Below are positions 42,701-51,470 of a stretch of 64,000 nt of DNA, piece by piece; the first letter of the stretch is position 1; every line of letters begins with the position of its first letter. The notes under the pieces are model-generated. The model worked only from the letters and a program-made list of their open reading frames with translations, was not told where the DNA came from and ran no database searches. The stretch lies in contig NZ_MSZX01000001.1 in the NCBI RefSeq assembly GCF_002021565.1, positions 248,027-312,026 on the forward strand, read 5' to 3'. Made by a program: the position numbers and the translations under genes. This DNA is from Paenibacillus selenitireducens. Its GTDB lineage: Bacteria; Bacillota; Bacilli; Paenibacillales; Paenibacillaceae.

Positions 42701-44080
42701 GAAATCATCGCTCCAACGGGGTATGTTGCTGATAAGCAGTTGATCTCCATTAAGTTTGATGCGAAGAATACAACGCAAACGTTTGTGATAAAAAACAAAA
42801 AAATTAAGCAAGCGTTCATTCTGACGAAAGTTGCAAAAGAAGATCCAACGCTAACCTTAGAAGGTGCGATCTTCAAATTGGAGAAAAAAGAAGCAGATGG
42901 CTATCATACCGTTCATGGCATGGAAGCCGTGACATCCGATGCAAAGGGCCAAGTAATATTAGCTAATCTGGATGCGGGTGACTATCAGCTTACAGAGATC
43001 AAGGCACCGAAAGGATATAAATTGGATTCGACACCGATTCCATTTACGATTGATCAGAACCAAACGATTATCAAAGAACACACTATGGTGAACAGCGTCG
43101 TGGATAATGGCTCTATTGAATTGACGAAGGTCGATGGATACGATGATAAGCCACTTCAAGGCGTAGAGTTCGAGCTTCAAGATGCCTATGGCCATCCTGT
43201 GAAGTCCAATCTCTTCACCGATCAAGACGGTAAAATTACCGTCAATGATCTTCCGGCAGGACGTTATCAATTCGTAGAGATTACACCTTTAGCTGATTAT
43301 TATCCGCTTGCGAATCCTGAAGCCTTTGAAATTACGAGTGAGGATCAGGTGAAAGTGAGTATCGAAAACAACAAAATTCCTGGGTCTGTGAAGCTAACCA
43401 AAGTAGCAGCGGGCAACTCGGATCTAAAATTGAAAGATGCGGAATTTAAGCTGCTGGATGCAGACAAGAAACCGATGCTGGATAAGGACGGCAAGGAATT
43501 GAGTCTGTTCGTAACGGATGGCAATGGTGAATTGAAAGTTTCGAATTTAAGACCAGGGACGTATTATTTGGAAGAAACGAAAGCACCAATTGGTTATTAC
43601 ATGAAGGACCGTTACACAGAAATCCATATCGTCACAGGTCAAGAAACCGAGGTCGTTGTAGCGAACTATCGTTACACAAGCGGTGGAGGTAACGGAGGTA
43701 CCGTGGATCCGACCCCTCCTGTGACTCCAGATCCGACGAAACCTGTTGATCCAGCGAAACCTGTAGATCCTACAAAACCGGTAGATCCTTCCGAGCCAGG
43801 TAACCCCGATCACCCATCTGGAGGCAACGAAGGCAAGCCTGGTGATGGTTCGAACACAGGGTCAACTGACAATGGGGGAACCAACAAACAACCGCCTGCA
43901 ACCAAAGAAGAGGAACACGGTCATCAAGTACCAGGTAACAAGGGCAATGGCCAAACAAATGGCCAAGTACTTCCGAAGACTGGCGAGGACAGCCATCTTC
44001 CTATGCAACTTGCGGGACTGAGTATTATGCTTCTCGGTATTGCCTTACTTGCGTTCAGGAAGAAACTTGTGAAGTCGTAA
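39755..44080 (+). CDS. LPXTG-anchored surface adhesin with repeated collagen-binding-type and SpaA/Cna_B domains
   Basis: A 1441-residue secreted, wall-anchored protein. It has a signal peptide (VMSLFFVIALLLNLITPMTFA), five or so repeats of about 150 residues, each ending in a strand such as YRVSYSTQITK, YLIRYKTKL, YTITYTTTF, YRITYKTSL or YLLEYQTYL (to about residue 920), and four SpaA-like Cna_B domains (residues about 925-1305, with GEYKIKEIIAPTGY and GDYQLTEIKAPKGY ends). A proline-rich stalk of TKPVDP units follows, then the sorting signal LPKTG at about 1406, a hydrophobic stretch and RKKLVKS. The Lys and Glu/Asn positions of Cna_B domains suggest intramolecular isopeptide bonds. The start is TTG 39755 (or 39758) after AGAGGTG. 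The sortase gene is directly upstream. Confidence 0.92.
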   Translation: MLKTKEMKKVMSLFFVIALLLNLITPMTFAAESSNEGIGADTSGKSVTEAVYDIPENIITNVRMTVGEEGHEQDISEIRPDTGERVRIYFDWQLPANHGYKANSSFTFDLPDKFTLSQQLTGDLSGGVGSYTVSPEGKVTLLFNENIENDQELDGYFFVWRKFDSSKLDEGTEQKILFPFKDEVRDVTVHFKNNGTKMDKSGIADKGFNPSKIDWIVDINKDENLIQKPRFEDIIPEGLVLDQSSIKVEELQVHLNGTVSVTNNVYHNYTHEITTVGSTKQQKLSLKFDNSIDRAYRVSYSTQITKTDNATYTNHAALYDGYDDQGQKLISESSGKVSVQFSQPLTKKAGKYDPVAQTVEWEIEYNYNEQLIKKDDAWLVDTYDQPAQELEANSFEVYKVSIDQNGQAVKDSKPLQKNVDYTLDEQKANFTFKLSFKYDIHEGYLIRYKTKLNDRVTTNGTADNSVVMHDGTESHASQVTSEYILSKFGKITSYKNKEIQWTIHLNDDLKTMNHVVLKDTFANQGLEFDENSLKIDGLEPDQKYTVTSDQDYTQGFLITFEKPVKKKYTITYTTTFDPVFFDTNKLGKYKNNVHLTWDDESNISHIIDKPAEVIPNSNTQNNGEKTGVYNAKDKTIAWTIDVNYNRHHIENAVLTDKLTGPQTFVEDSLVINKTSIDDQGNIVVGEQVDQKQYVVELTKSKENTIEGFKISFHHPLDDSYRITYKTSLKSLPVEAEYSNHATLYGDGESGTKIFEQSKTVKPSYGGEYIDKQGHQGTDPNDMDNAHWSIYINRSQSYIAENAVLEDTMSTNQIPMKDTFTLYSLKVDENGNLSKKGEADPNDYTLAFHDGAAEGTPTFTITFHKAFENAYLLEYQTYLNAVHQEKVTNSVSFAGKTAGELGGSSNQEFEANFSGAGGGAINAVKGNISIVKDDFSDPNIKLAGAVFELYNAAGDKLLATSKPTGKDGKVTFEGFKSGEYKIKEIIAPTGYVADKQLISIKFDAKNTTQTFVIKNKKIKQAFILTKVAKEDPTLTLEGAIFKLEKKEADGYHTVHGMEAVTSDAKGQVILANLDAGDYQLTEIKAPKGYKLDSTPIPFTIDQNQTIIKEHTMVNSVVDNGSIELTKVDGYDDKPLQGVEFELQDAYGHPVKSNLFTDQDGKITVNDLPAGRYQFVEITPLADYYPLANPEAFEITSEDQVKVSIENNKIPGSVKLTKVAAGNSDLKLKDAEFKLLDADKKPMLDKDGKELSLFVTDGNGELKVSNLRPGTYYLEETKAPIGYYMKDRYTEIHIVTGQETEVVVANYRYTSGGGNGGTVDPTPPVTPDPTKPVDPAKPVDPTKPVDPSEPGNPDHPSGGNEGKPGDGSNTGSTDNGGTNKQPPATKEEEHGHQVPGNKGNGQTNGQVLPKTGEDSHLPMQLAGLSIMLLGIALLAFRKKLVKS

Positions 44081-44095
44081 TACTAGAAATACAGA

Positions 44096-44130
44096 AAGAG
44101 CCTGCTGATTCATTCAGCGGGCTCTTTTTT
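44096..44130. terminator. Terminator between the adhesin and LysE genes
   Basis: AGAGCC-T-GCTGA-TTCAT-TCAGC-G-GGCTCT is an 11-pair stem with one mismatch, followed by a T-run on the plus strand and usable in both directions. Confidence 0.85.
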
Positions 44131-44138
44131 CATGGAAG

Positions 44139-44756
44139 CTATGAATAGATTAGGCTATATCCCAAATAAACCGCGGTTCCCCACATGATAATCGCTGAGA
44201 TGGTATTCACCATCGATAGCAGCCTGCCGGATGTATCCAGTCGTCCTACCGTTCTCCCGGCAATACCCAAGCCAAAGAACCACAGCCAGGATACCGCGAT
44301 ACAGACCGCCGCGAATGCAACCTTTTCCAGTCCGGTATATTTCAAAGAACTTGTACCTACGACGCCAACCGTATCCAGTATCGCATGCGGATTTAATAAC
44401 GATACCGACATGGCAAAGGCAATTTGCTTCTTTGGCGAAAAGGAATGAGCTGCGGTCTGCTTTTGTTCGCCGGGTTTGCTGTTCCAAGTAACCCAACCCA
44501 TGTAGGCCAGGAAACAGATGCCGAGCGAGAAAAGCAATATTCGGATCCAATCATATTCAAGAACAATGACGGAGACCCCCAGAATCGCTAAAGAAATCAG
44601 TAGCGTATCGCATAATGCCGCGGTGATGATTGAGGGTAATGCCCGGACGAAACGGGGGTGTACGGCGCCTTGATTAAACACGAATAAATTTTGCACGCCG
44701 AGCGGAAGGATCAGTCCTAGTGCCAAGATAAAGCCATGAAGTATTGCTGCGATCAT
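44139..44756 (-). CDS. LysE family amino acid exporter (ArgO-like)
   Basis: A 205-residue, six-helix transporter of the LysE superfamily: LILPLGVQNLFVFNQGA near the N-terminus and SLLNPHAILDTVGVVG in the middle are the conserved family segments. Such proteins export basic or other amino acids. AGGAGG is 6 bases before the ATG. It is divergent from a MocR-type regulator, a frequent pairing, and probably is its target. Confidence 0.92.
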   Translation of the reverse strand: MIAAILHGFILALGLILPLGVQNLFVFNQGAVHPRFVRALPSIITAALCDTLLISLAILGVSVIVLEYDWIRILLFSLGICFLAYMGWVTWNSKPGEQKQTAAHSFSPKKQIAFAMSVSLLNPHAILDTVGVVGTSSLKYTGLEKVAFAAVCIAVSWLWFFGLGIAGRTVGRLDTSGRLLSMVNTISAIIMWGTAVYLGYSLIYS

Positions 44757-44848
44757 ATCTTGCCTCCTGCGTTGTTTTTCACTATTCTATGGGAAGATGT
44801 CGCTAGGGTCTCCATCCAATGCAGTGTCCGTTTACTCAACCAATTTGG

Positions 44849-44854
44849 TATAAT
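44849..44854 (+). promoter_or_regulatory. Extended -10 promoter of the MocR gene
   Basis: TGGTATAAT is an extended -10 element (TATAAT at 44849-44854) with a weak -35. Transcription from about 44861 would leave ATG 44869 almost leaderless, supporting the downstream ATG 44887 as the start. Confidence 0.6.
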
Positions 44855-44886
44855 GGGACCAACAATTCATGGAAAGATGGTTATAC

Positions 44887-46335
44887 ATGTCAGAAGAATG
44901 GGAATTAAACAAGTCATCGTCGGTACCGCTGCACCAGCAGATTTACGATTATATGAAGCGCAGAATCATGAACGGGGAATGGCCGGTTGGAACGAGAATT
45001 CCCGCACAACGAGAGCTTGCTGCCAAATTTCAGGTTAACCGCAGCACGGTTGTCTATGCGCTTGGCGAGCTGTCTGCTGATGGACTCATTGATTCGAAGG
45101 TGGGACAAGGTACGGTCGTGGCCAACAATACATGGAGCTTGCTGGCAGCGGCTTCACCTCCCGACTGGAATCGTTACGTGAAATCTGGTTCCTATCAACC
45201 GAACATCCAGATGATCCAGCAAATCAATCAAGCAGAAATGAATTCGAACATGGTTCGTTTAGGAACGGGAGAGTTGTCTCCGGCATTGCTCCCAACCGAT
45301 AAAATGAAAGAGATGTTCCACGGCAGCCTCGAAAATAAATTCACTTTAGGTTACTCGGAACCAAAAGGCAGCCTTTACTTAAGAGAACGGATAAGTCGTT
45401 ATTTACATACAAAAGGGATTCAGGCTTCTCCCTCATCGATATTGATCGTCTCTGGCGGCCTACAAGGTCTTCAGCTCATCTCATTAGGTTTATTGCACTC
45501 GGGATCCATGATTTTCGTGGAGAATCCCACCTACTTAAATTCCATTCACGTGTTTCAGTCCGCTGGTATGGAGTTATTCGGCATTCCTATGGACCATGAG
45601 GGGTTGCGGACGGAGTCGATTGGAAGATTGAAACGACAGCATCACGCGGCGTTGCTCTACACGATTCCGTCTTTTCACAATCCTACCGGGGGCTTGATGT
45701 CATCGCAGCGGCGAGCAGAGCTGCTCACGGTATGCACGCAAGAACGGTTGCCCGTCATCGAGGATGATGTTTACGGGGATCTATGGTTCGACACACCGCC
45801 TCCGAGTCCGCTGAAAGCTCAGGACCGTCAAGGACTTGTTCTCTACATGGGAAGCATGTCCAAGACGTTAGGACCGGGACTGCGCATCGGATGGATCGTA
45901 GGGCCTGAACCGGTGATTGATCGACTTTCAGATATCAAGATGCAGACCGATTATGGGTCCAGCTCCTTATCGCAGCACGCTGTTGCGGAATGGTTATCCA
46001 GCGGATTGTATGAAGAGCATCTTGCACGTATTCGAACGGAATTGAAGTACCGAAGAGATTATACAATAGCGATCCTGGTGCAGCATTATCATGAGTTCGC
46101 TGAGTGGAATATGCCGCAAGGCGGGTTCTACATTTGGCTCCACATACTCCGACCGATCTCAATGCGCAAGCTGTTCGAACGAGCGCTTAAAGAAGGCATT
46201 CTCCTGAACCCTGGAAATATCTATGACCGTCATGATCAGCAGCATCTGCGCCTGTCTTACGCATACGCCTCTCTGGATCAATTGGAGAATGGGCTGATCA
46301 GGCTCGCTGAGCTTATTCGTCAGAACTTGCAATAA
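44887..46335 (+). CDS. MocR-type regulator (GntR HTH fused to an aminotransferase-like domain)
   Basis: A 482-residue protein with an N-terminal GntR winged HTH (VPLHQQIYDYMKRRIMNGEW, FQVNRSTVVYALGELSADG) and a PLP-dependent fold type I domain. The PLP lysine is in YMGSMSKTLGPGLRIGW, with PSFHNPTGG and IEDDVYGDLW as cofactor motifs. MocR proteins sense PLP or amino acid adducts. ATG 44887 is chosen from the promoter position and GGAAAG 10 bases upstream; ATG 44869 is the alternative. It is divergent from the LysE exporter gene. Confidence 0.9.
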   Translation: MSEEWELNKSSSVPLHQQIYDYMKRRIMNGEWPVGTRIPAQRELAAKFQVNRSTVVYALGELSADGLIDSKVGQGTVVANNTWSLLAAASPPDWNRYVKSGSYQPNIQMIQQINQAEMNSNMVRLGTGELSPALLPTDKMKEMFHGSLENKFTLGYSEPKGSLYLRERISRYLHTKGIQASPSSILIVSGGLQGLQLISLGLLHSGSMIFVENPTYLNSIHVFQSAGMELFGIPMDHEGLRTESIGRLKRQHHAALLYTIPSFHNPTGGLMSSQRRAELLTVCTQERLPVIEDDVYGDLWFDTPPPSPLKAQDRQGLVLYMGSMSKTLGPGLRIGWIVGPEPVIDRLSDIKMQTDYGSSSLSQHAVAEWLSSGLYEEHLARIRTELKYRRDYTIAILVQHYHEFAEWNMPQGGFYIWLHILRPISMRKLFERALKEGILLNPGNIYDRHDQQHLRLSYAYASLDQLENGLIRLAELIRQNLQ

Positions 46336-46711
46336 GAAGAGGAGCTTGGCACTTGATGATATGGCTTATTCAGGTCAAGGGAGCGGATGTCAAATCAAGC
46401 AAGCATTATGCAGCAATGGATGAGTAAATCGCACGCATAGGATCCCCCCAATATTAAGAAGAAGCGACCGCGTCTCGGTTTTCCGCCGGAGAGCGGTCGT
46501 TTTGCATGTTCTTCAAATTGTATCGGTTGCTAAAAGCATGTTAATATTATTGTTTTACAGACAAGACATGAATTAAACTGCACTTGCTGCAGGAGGGAAC
46601 AAAACTTCAGCGGTAAGTAGATATTGCTCAAGTAAGTTATAATATAGAAAATGAATAAGCTGCAGACCGCTAGATTTAGGTTTCTGTATGAGGGAGCAAG
46701 GTGTTATAACA
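46336..46711. other. Intergenic region with a terminator and a possible 23-codon ORF
   Basis: This gap of 376 bases contains a terminator at 46462-46504 and a very short ORF at 46356-46427 (23 residues, GAGGAG 12 bases upstream) that I do not annotate as a gene. The rest is AT-rich promoter sequence for the DUF445 pair. Confidence 0.6.
46462..46504 (+). terminator. Rho-independent terminator after the MocR gene
   Basis: GCGACCGC and GCGGTCGT form the outer stem, with CTCGG/CCGG pairing inside, followed by TTTT. Confidence 0.75.
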
Positions 46712-47965
46712 ATGCGTATACATAAAATTGTGAATATGAGTATAATCGGTTCCGCCTTTGGAATCCTTGTAACTTTTCCATTTCAAGATACCTGGTGGGG
46801 TGGGTTATTGTTCACTGCTTGCAGTGCGGCTACGATCGGCGGGTTGGCGGACACGTTTGCCGTGAAGGCGCTATTCGGTGATCCCCTGGGGTTTAGATGG
46901 CCTAGATTTATGGGCACGAGAATTATTCAAAGGAAGAGAGAAGAGCTTATTGGCGAGCTGGTGAATATGGTTCAGAATGAGCTGCTGACGATCTCTAGCA
47001 TTGAAGCGAAGCTAAATGAATATAACATCGCTGACGTAATCATGACCTATGTGAAACAACACGGCGGAAGAGAAGCCATCCATGACCTTGTGCAGGGGCT
47101 GCTTGAGCATATCGTTAATCATATGGATCGTGAAGATCTAGCAAGAAACATTCAAGCTTTTGTGTTCAATCATGCGGATCATGTACAAGTCTCGGATCTT
47201 GTAGCGGATCTTGGGGACTGGGCGATTCGTCATCAGTATGATGAAAAAGTCATTCAATTCATCCTGGACGAGATCATGAAAATGGTTCATACAAGAGAGT
47301 TCCGTTCCGTCGTGGAGAAGCTCGTTCAATCGGTGCTTCTGTCGTACGAGGGAGATAAAGTACACAGGAAAAAGTTTAATGCGCTGCTTAAATTAGACGC
47401 TTCTAAAATAGAACACTTATTAATCTCCTACATAGAACGGCTAGCTGCTTCTGACCATCCTCTTCGTAAACAGCTGAAGGCATTCATTGAGCAAGGAGTA
47501 CAGAGAATCAGAGTGGACGAGCAGCTCCGGCATCGGATCGAGGCAGGTAAAATGACATTCATCCGATCGATTGAACCCTATGTTCATTTCGATGTCTTGA
47601 TGAACGAATATTTTGCAACACATCAACAGACAGCGGTAGCCGATGAGACGGGGAATGTCGTGCTTTTCCCGTGGTTATCTAAAAAGATAGATGATGAGAT
47701 TTCTAAATTGGAGCATAGCGATGATAGGCTGAATCAACTCGATGCGGCTATCAAAACAGGCTTGATCCAGTGGATCGAACAAAAACAATCCTATATTGGT
47801 CGCGTCGTAGAGGAAAAATTAAACGCATATTCCGAGGAGGATCTGATTGATTTACTGCAGGAAAAGGCGGATCATGATCTTCAATATATCCGGTTGAACG
47901 GGACGCTGATCGGTGCAATTGTTGGCGGGTTGCTCTACATCACGACATTTTGGATAGGAAGGTAG
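46712..47965 (+). CDS. DUF445 family membrane protein, copy 1
   Basis: A 417-residue DUF445 protein: a membrane helix and glycine-rich segment at the N-terminus (GGLADTFAVKALFGDPLG), a long helical central region of about 320 residues and a final helix (LNGTLIGAIVGGLLYITTFW). ATG 46712 follows AAGGTG; ATG 46688 has no good ribosome site. The gene abuts a second DUF445 gene without a gap (stop at 47965, start at 47966). The function of the family is not established. Confidence 0.85.
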   Translation: MRIHKIVNMSIIGSAFGILVTFPFQDTWWGGLLFTACSAATIGGLADTFAVKALFGDPLGFRWPRFMGTRIIQRKREELIGELVNMVQNELLTISSIEAKLNEYNIADVIMTYVKQHGGREAIHDLVQGLLEHIVNHMDREDLARNIQAFVFNHADHVQVSDLVADLGDWAIRHQYDEKVIQFILDEIMKMVHTREFRSVVEKLVQSVLLSYEGDKVHRKKFNALLKLDASKIEHLLISYIERLAASDHPLRKQLKAFIEQGVQRIRVDEQLRHRIEAGKMTFIRSIEPYVHFDVLMNEYFATHQQTAVADETGNVVLFPWLSKKIDDEISKLEHSDDRLNQLDAAIKTGLIQWIEQKQSYIGRVVEEKLNAYSEEDLIDLLQEKADHDLQYIRLNGTLIGAIVGGLLYITTFWIGR

Positions 47966-49330
47966 ATGGCAGCCATGAAGCAAATGAAAAGAAAAGCGAA
48001 CCTAAGTCTACTCTTTGTCGTCCTCTTGTTTATGGGCTCGGTGACAGCTATTTTGATGTTCCCTGAGGCATGGTGGCCGCGCTTTTTATTGTATACCGCG
48101 GAAGCGGGATTAGTTGGCGCGCTTGCCGATTTGTTCGCGGTTACTGCGTTATTCCGACATCCGCTAGGTTGGAAATGGATACCGCATACGGCGATTATTC
48201 CGAACAACCGTGACAAACTTGTAAATGGTGTCGTAGACATGGTTGAGCAACAACTGTTAAGCAAAGACATGTTAAAGCAAAAAGTTAGAGAGGTCCGCTT
48301 GGTGGACAGGGCCATTTCATGGGTTGAGGATAAATCGGATGAGCGTATGATATTTGAACAGGGCAGGGATGTTTTATCCAAAATCCTTGCTGACGTTGAT
48401 TTGACGAAGATGTCCGGTAAATTGGATATTCAAATACGTGAGACCCTATTGAAGATGAACGTATCTCCTTATGCAGGGAAAGGGTTAAAGTGGGTACTGG
48501 ATGAAGGCAGTCTTCAAGCGTGGATCAGTCGAATTGTCGAATATGCCGTCGCGCATACGCCTGAAATTGAAACCAAACGATGGATCCGAGACATGCTGGA
48601 GGACAGCATATACAGGGAAACCCATCGTGGTAACAAAATGAGCAACTTGATTAAAAAGACGGGGCTTTGGATTGCGGAAGCAACGGATTCCTTCAATATC
48701 GACGATGCGGTAGAAGCGCTGTATGGTCGTCTGCAAGATTTCTTGTTGGAGCTTCGTAATCCGCATCATGAGCTTCGCCTGCTGATTGAAGAGATGTTGT
48801 ACGAGCTAGCTGAAAATTTAGAACATCGCACAGATGTATATGCAACGATTAATGATTGGAAAGTCAGGGCCCTGGAGCGGATTTCATTCCTGCCGTCCGT
48901 TCAGGCGCTGCTCGAGTCCTTAAGACAGCTGTTGACCGATGATAATCGACTGGAATCTTTCGTCCAAGGGCAGCCCTTGGTTCAACGTCAAGAGATGAAA
49001 TTATGGATGGGGCAATTCATACAAAAATATTGGGATCAGTTCAAAGCGGATCATCATCTGTTGGATTGGCTAGAACAGCATTTACAAACATTTGTTCAAA
49101 AAGTCATTGAAACAGAGCATGCACTGATTGGGCACATTGTACGCGAGACGTTAGAGGATTACACAGATGCAAAATTGGCAGCGTTCATCGAAAGCAAAGT
49201 TGGCGAAGATTTACAGCGAATCCGTATTAACGGGGCTTTCATTGGCGGAATGATTGGAGCGGGCATCTATGGATTCCTCCACGGTATTTATCAGCCTTTG
49301 CTAGATAGTGCATCACGTTTTTTGGGGTAG
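47966..49330 (+). CDS. DUF445 family membrane protein, copy 2
   Basis: A 454-residue paralogue of the preceding gene with the same layout: two N-terminal hydrophobic segments around AEAGLVGALADLFAVTALFR, a long helical middle and the C-terminal hydrophobic RINGAFIGGMIGAGIYGF. GGAAGGTAG overlaps the previous stop and serves as ribosome site. The strict coupling and shared layout suggest that the two proteins act as a heteromer. Confidence 0.85.
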   Translation: MAAMKQMKRKANLSLLFVVLLFMGSVTAILMFPEAWWPRFLLYTAEAGLVGALADLFAVTALFRHPLGWKWIPHTAIIPNNRDKLVNGVVDMVEQQLLSKDMLKQKVREVRLVDRAISWVEDKSDERMIFEQGRDVLSKILADVDLTKMSGKLDIQIRETLLKMNVSPYAGKGLKWVLDEGSLQAWISRIVEYAVAHTPEIETKRWIRDMLEDSIYRETHRGNKMSNLIKKTGLWIAEATDSFNIDDAVEALYGRLQDFLLELRNPHHELRLLIEEMLYELAENLEHRTDVYATINDWKVRALERISFLPSVQALLESLRQLLTDDNRLESFVQGQPLVQRQEMKLWMGQFIQKYWDQFKADHHLLDWLEQHLQTFVQKVIETEHALIGHIVRETLEDYTDAKLAAFIESKVGEDLQRIRINGAFIGGMIGAGIYGFLHGIYQPLLDSASRFLG

Positions 49331-49379
49331 GATGAACGCTGTGTAAACCTTCCAAGATATCCACGAATACACCACGTTC

Positions 49380-51278
49380 CTAGAGGGCGTGATCCCCATA
49401 TTTCTTTCGATAATGACTTAACGCAACGAGCGGCCAGATGTACCGGTAACTATGGTAATGAATATAGAACATCCCCGGAAGACCAGCACCTGTCGGATAT
49501 GAAGTCATCCAATTATCTTCGTGCAATAAAGCGATAAGCCTACGGATTCCTTGATCTATTTCATCTGTTGGCTGAGAATGAACGGCGATGAGGGCATCGA
49601 GGGCCCACGCGGTTTGAGAGGGAGTGCTTGCTCCCAATGGTATATAACGTCGAAGCCGATCGCTTCTGCAGGATTCTCCCCATCCTCCATCAGCGTTTTG
49701 AATGCTGGCCAGCCACTGGGCTCCTTTTTGGATGGATGTATGATGGGGAGAGACGCCAGTGGCCGTTAATCCGGTTAACGCAGCCCATGTGCCGTAGATG
49801 TAACAAACCCCCCATCTTCCATACCAGGAGCCGTCTTGCTCCTGATGATTCATCAGCCACTCGGTTCCGCGTTGGATGAAGTCATGCCGAACGTGAAGTC
49901 CGGCGAAGTTGCCAAGATACTCCAGGGCACGCCCTGTCAGGTCCGCTTCCGAGGGATCAATCGCCGCGGATTTGGCGCCATCTATGGCGAGCCATGTAAG
50001 GATTTCTTTGTTCGTGTTTTTTTCGAAAGCTGGCCATCCGCCGTCTTTATTTTGCATAGATATTACCCAAAGAAGTCCGCGATTCCACGAATCCAGGTAG
50101 GAAGCATTCGTCGTGGAAAAGTTTTTCATCGCCCTTAGAGCCGCCGTTGTGTCATCCACATCCGGATTGATGGTATTGGTCTCCGAGAATCCCCAACCTC
50201 CAGGCAAGGTATGAGGATTATGAATGCTCCAATCCCCCGATTTATGTTGCTGTCTTTCAGATAGATAGGCAGCGGCCCGCTGAATCGTCTTATGGTTCTC
50301 GGCTATTCCGGATTCCTGCATGGCGTAAGCAATCAATGCCGTGTCCCACACGGTCGAGGGGGAGTTCTGAATCGTTGTTGTCCGATCCGTGCGCCATTGC
50401 ATCGCGATGAGGCCTTGAACCGCATGTGTGATGAGGGGATCCTGTCGATCATATCCGAGGGCAAGCAGGGCGAATATCATCAATATCGTACTGCTCGCAT
50501 AGCTGTAAAGGGTTCCATCGGATTCAATCCGCGCTTGCATGAATTGTTCGGCTTTTGTGATGGCGGCATCATGGAGATAACGAGGTGTGCCCATCAGTTG
50601 ATTCAATCCGTTTTGCATATAGATGAGCATATCCTGAAATTCACGAGAAGGGGGCTCACCGGTGTCCGTACGATCCAATTGAAGATCTGTGAGCACAGGC
50701 GTATGCTCGGTCTGGATCGAGAACTTTCGATCCGCCATGATCAGCAGCGGGACAAGATGGACTCGAGAATACCCCGAGAAATCAAACAAGTTAATGGGGA
50801 ACGAAGTGGGGAGAAGGAGAATCTCAAGTGGAATAGATGAGATCGAAGCGGGCCATTTTGCTTGTCCTGTAGCTGCCAAGATGACCCTCGTCAAGATACT
50901 CGTCGCTTTGCCGAGTCCCCCCTTGGATTGGATATAGCTTTTTGCTCGTAGCATGTGGGCATCCGACGTGTGACTGTATCCGGAATAGAGCAGTGCATAA
51001 TAGGCATCAATCGAAGTAGATAGATGTCCTTCCTGTTCATCGTAAAATAATTTCCAATGGCCTTCAGGTTGCTGTTCAGCAAGGATTCGGTCATGTAATT
51101 GATGTATAAGTGCTTCGTTCGCAACGTTTAGTGTTCGAAGAAGGATGATCACGAAGGCATCGACGGATGTGCCGTTCTCAAAACAAAAATGCCATGAGCC
51201 GTCATGCTTCTGCTGTTGAATAAGCGTTGTGGTCAGTTGATGGATTTCCGGACCTATTTCACTTAAAACATTGTGCAT
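49380..51278 (-). CDS. Squalene-hopene cyclase family triterpene cyclase (possibly sporulenol synthase)
   Basis: A 632-residue terpene cyclase. The protonating motif DVDD is in TINPDVDDTTAALRAM, and QW repeats are seen (QNKDGGWPAF, QEQDGSWYGRWG, QNADGGWGES). The enzyme cyclises squalene to hopene, or tetraprenyl-curcumene to sporulenol as SqhC does in Bacillus spores; sequence alone does not separate the two here. ATG 51278 is chosen because GGAGGT is 9 bases upstream; the 22 extra residues of the longest frame lack a ribosome site. No squalene synthesis genes are adjacent. Its stop is 49 bases from the convergent DUF445 gene. Confidence 0.9.
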   Translation of the reverse strand: MHNVLSEIGPEIHQLTTTLIQQQKHDGSWHFCFENGTSVDAFVIILLRTLNVANEALIHQLHDRILAEQQPEGHWKLFYDEQEGHLSTSIDAYYALLYSGYSHTSDAHMLRAKSYIQSKGGLGKATSILTRVILAATGQAKWPASISSIPLEILLLPTSFPINLFDFSGYSRVHLVPLLIMADRKFSIQTEHTPVLTDLQLDRTDTGEPPSREFQDMLIYMQNGLNQLMGTPRYLHDAAITKAEQFMQARIESDGTLYSYASSTILMIFALLALGYDRQDPLITHAVQGLIAMQWRTDRTTTIQNSPSTVWDTALIAYAMQESGIAENHKTIQRAAAYLSERQQHKSGDWSIHNPHTLPGGWGFSETNTINPDVDDTTAALRAMKNFSTTNASYLDSWNRGLLWVISMQNKDGGWPAFEKNTNKEILTWLAIDGAKSAAIDPSEADLTGRALEYLGNFAGLHVRHDFIQRGTEWLMNHQEQDGSWYGRWGVCYIYGTWAALTGLTATGVSPHHTSIQKGAQWLASIQNADGGWGESCRSDRLRRYIPLGASTPSQTAWALDALIAVHSQPTDEIDQGIRRLIALLHEDNWMTSYPTGAGLPGMFYIHYHSYRYIWPLVALSHYRKKYGDHAL

Positions 51279-51422
51279 TCCATGGGTACCTCCGAAGTCA
51301 TTTTCTCTAATGTATGATGGTCTGCCTAGAGAAGTGAGAATCAAGCGATACCGTGAAGGATAAATACTTATTTCAAGTGAGTGGGTTCGATGCTTAGGGG
51401 GATGTGGCAGCTTAACTAGAAA

Positions 51423-51460
51423 TAAGGCTCCAATCCCTGAATATCCAAGGACTGGAGCCT
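51423..51460 (-). terminator. Terminator of the GH3/PTS operon
   Basis: Read on the minus strand, GGCTCCAGTCC and GGATTGGAGCC flank a 12-base loop and lead into TTATTT, 11 bases after the GH3 stop. Confidence 0.75.
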
Positions 51461-51470
51461 GTTGTATGCT

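Noticed and set aside
46356-46427. 23-codon ORF with GAGGAG upstream
   Set aside because: Too short, no recognisable product, and the ribosome site is 12 bases from the ATG; noted only in the intergenic entry.
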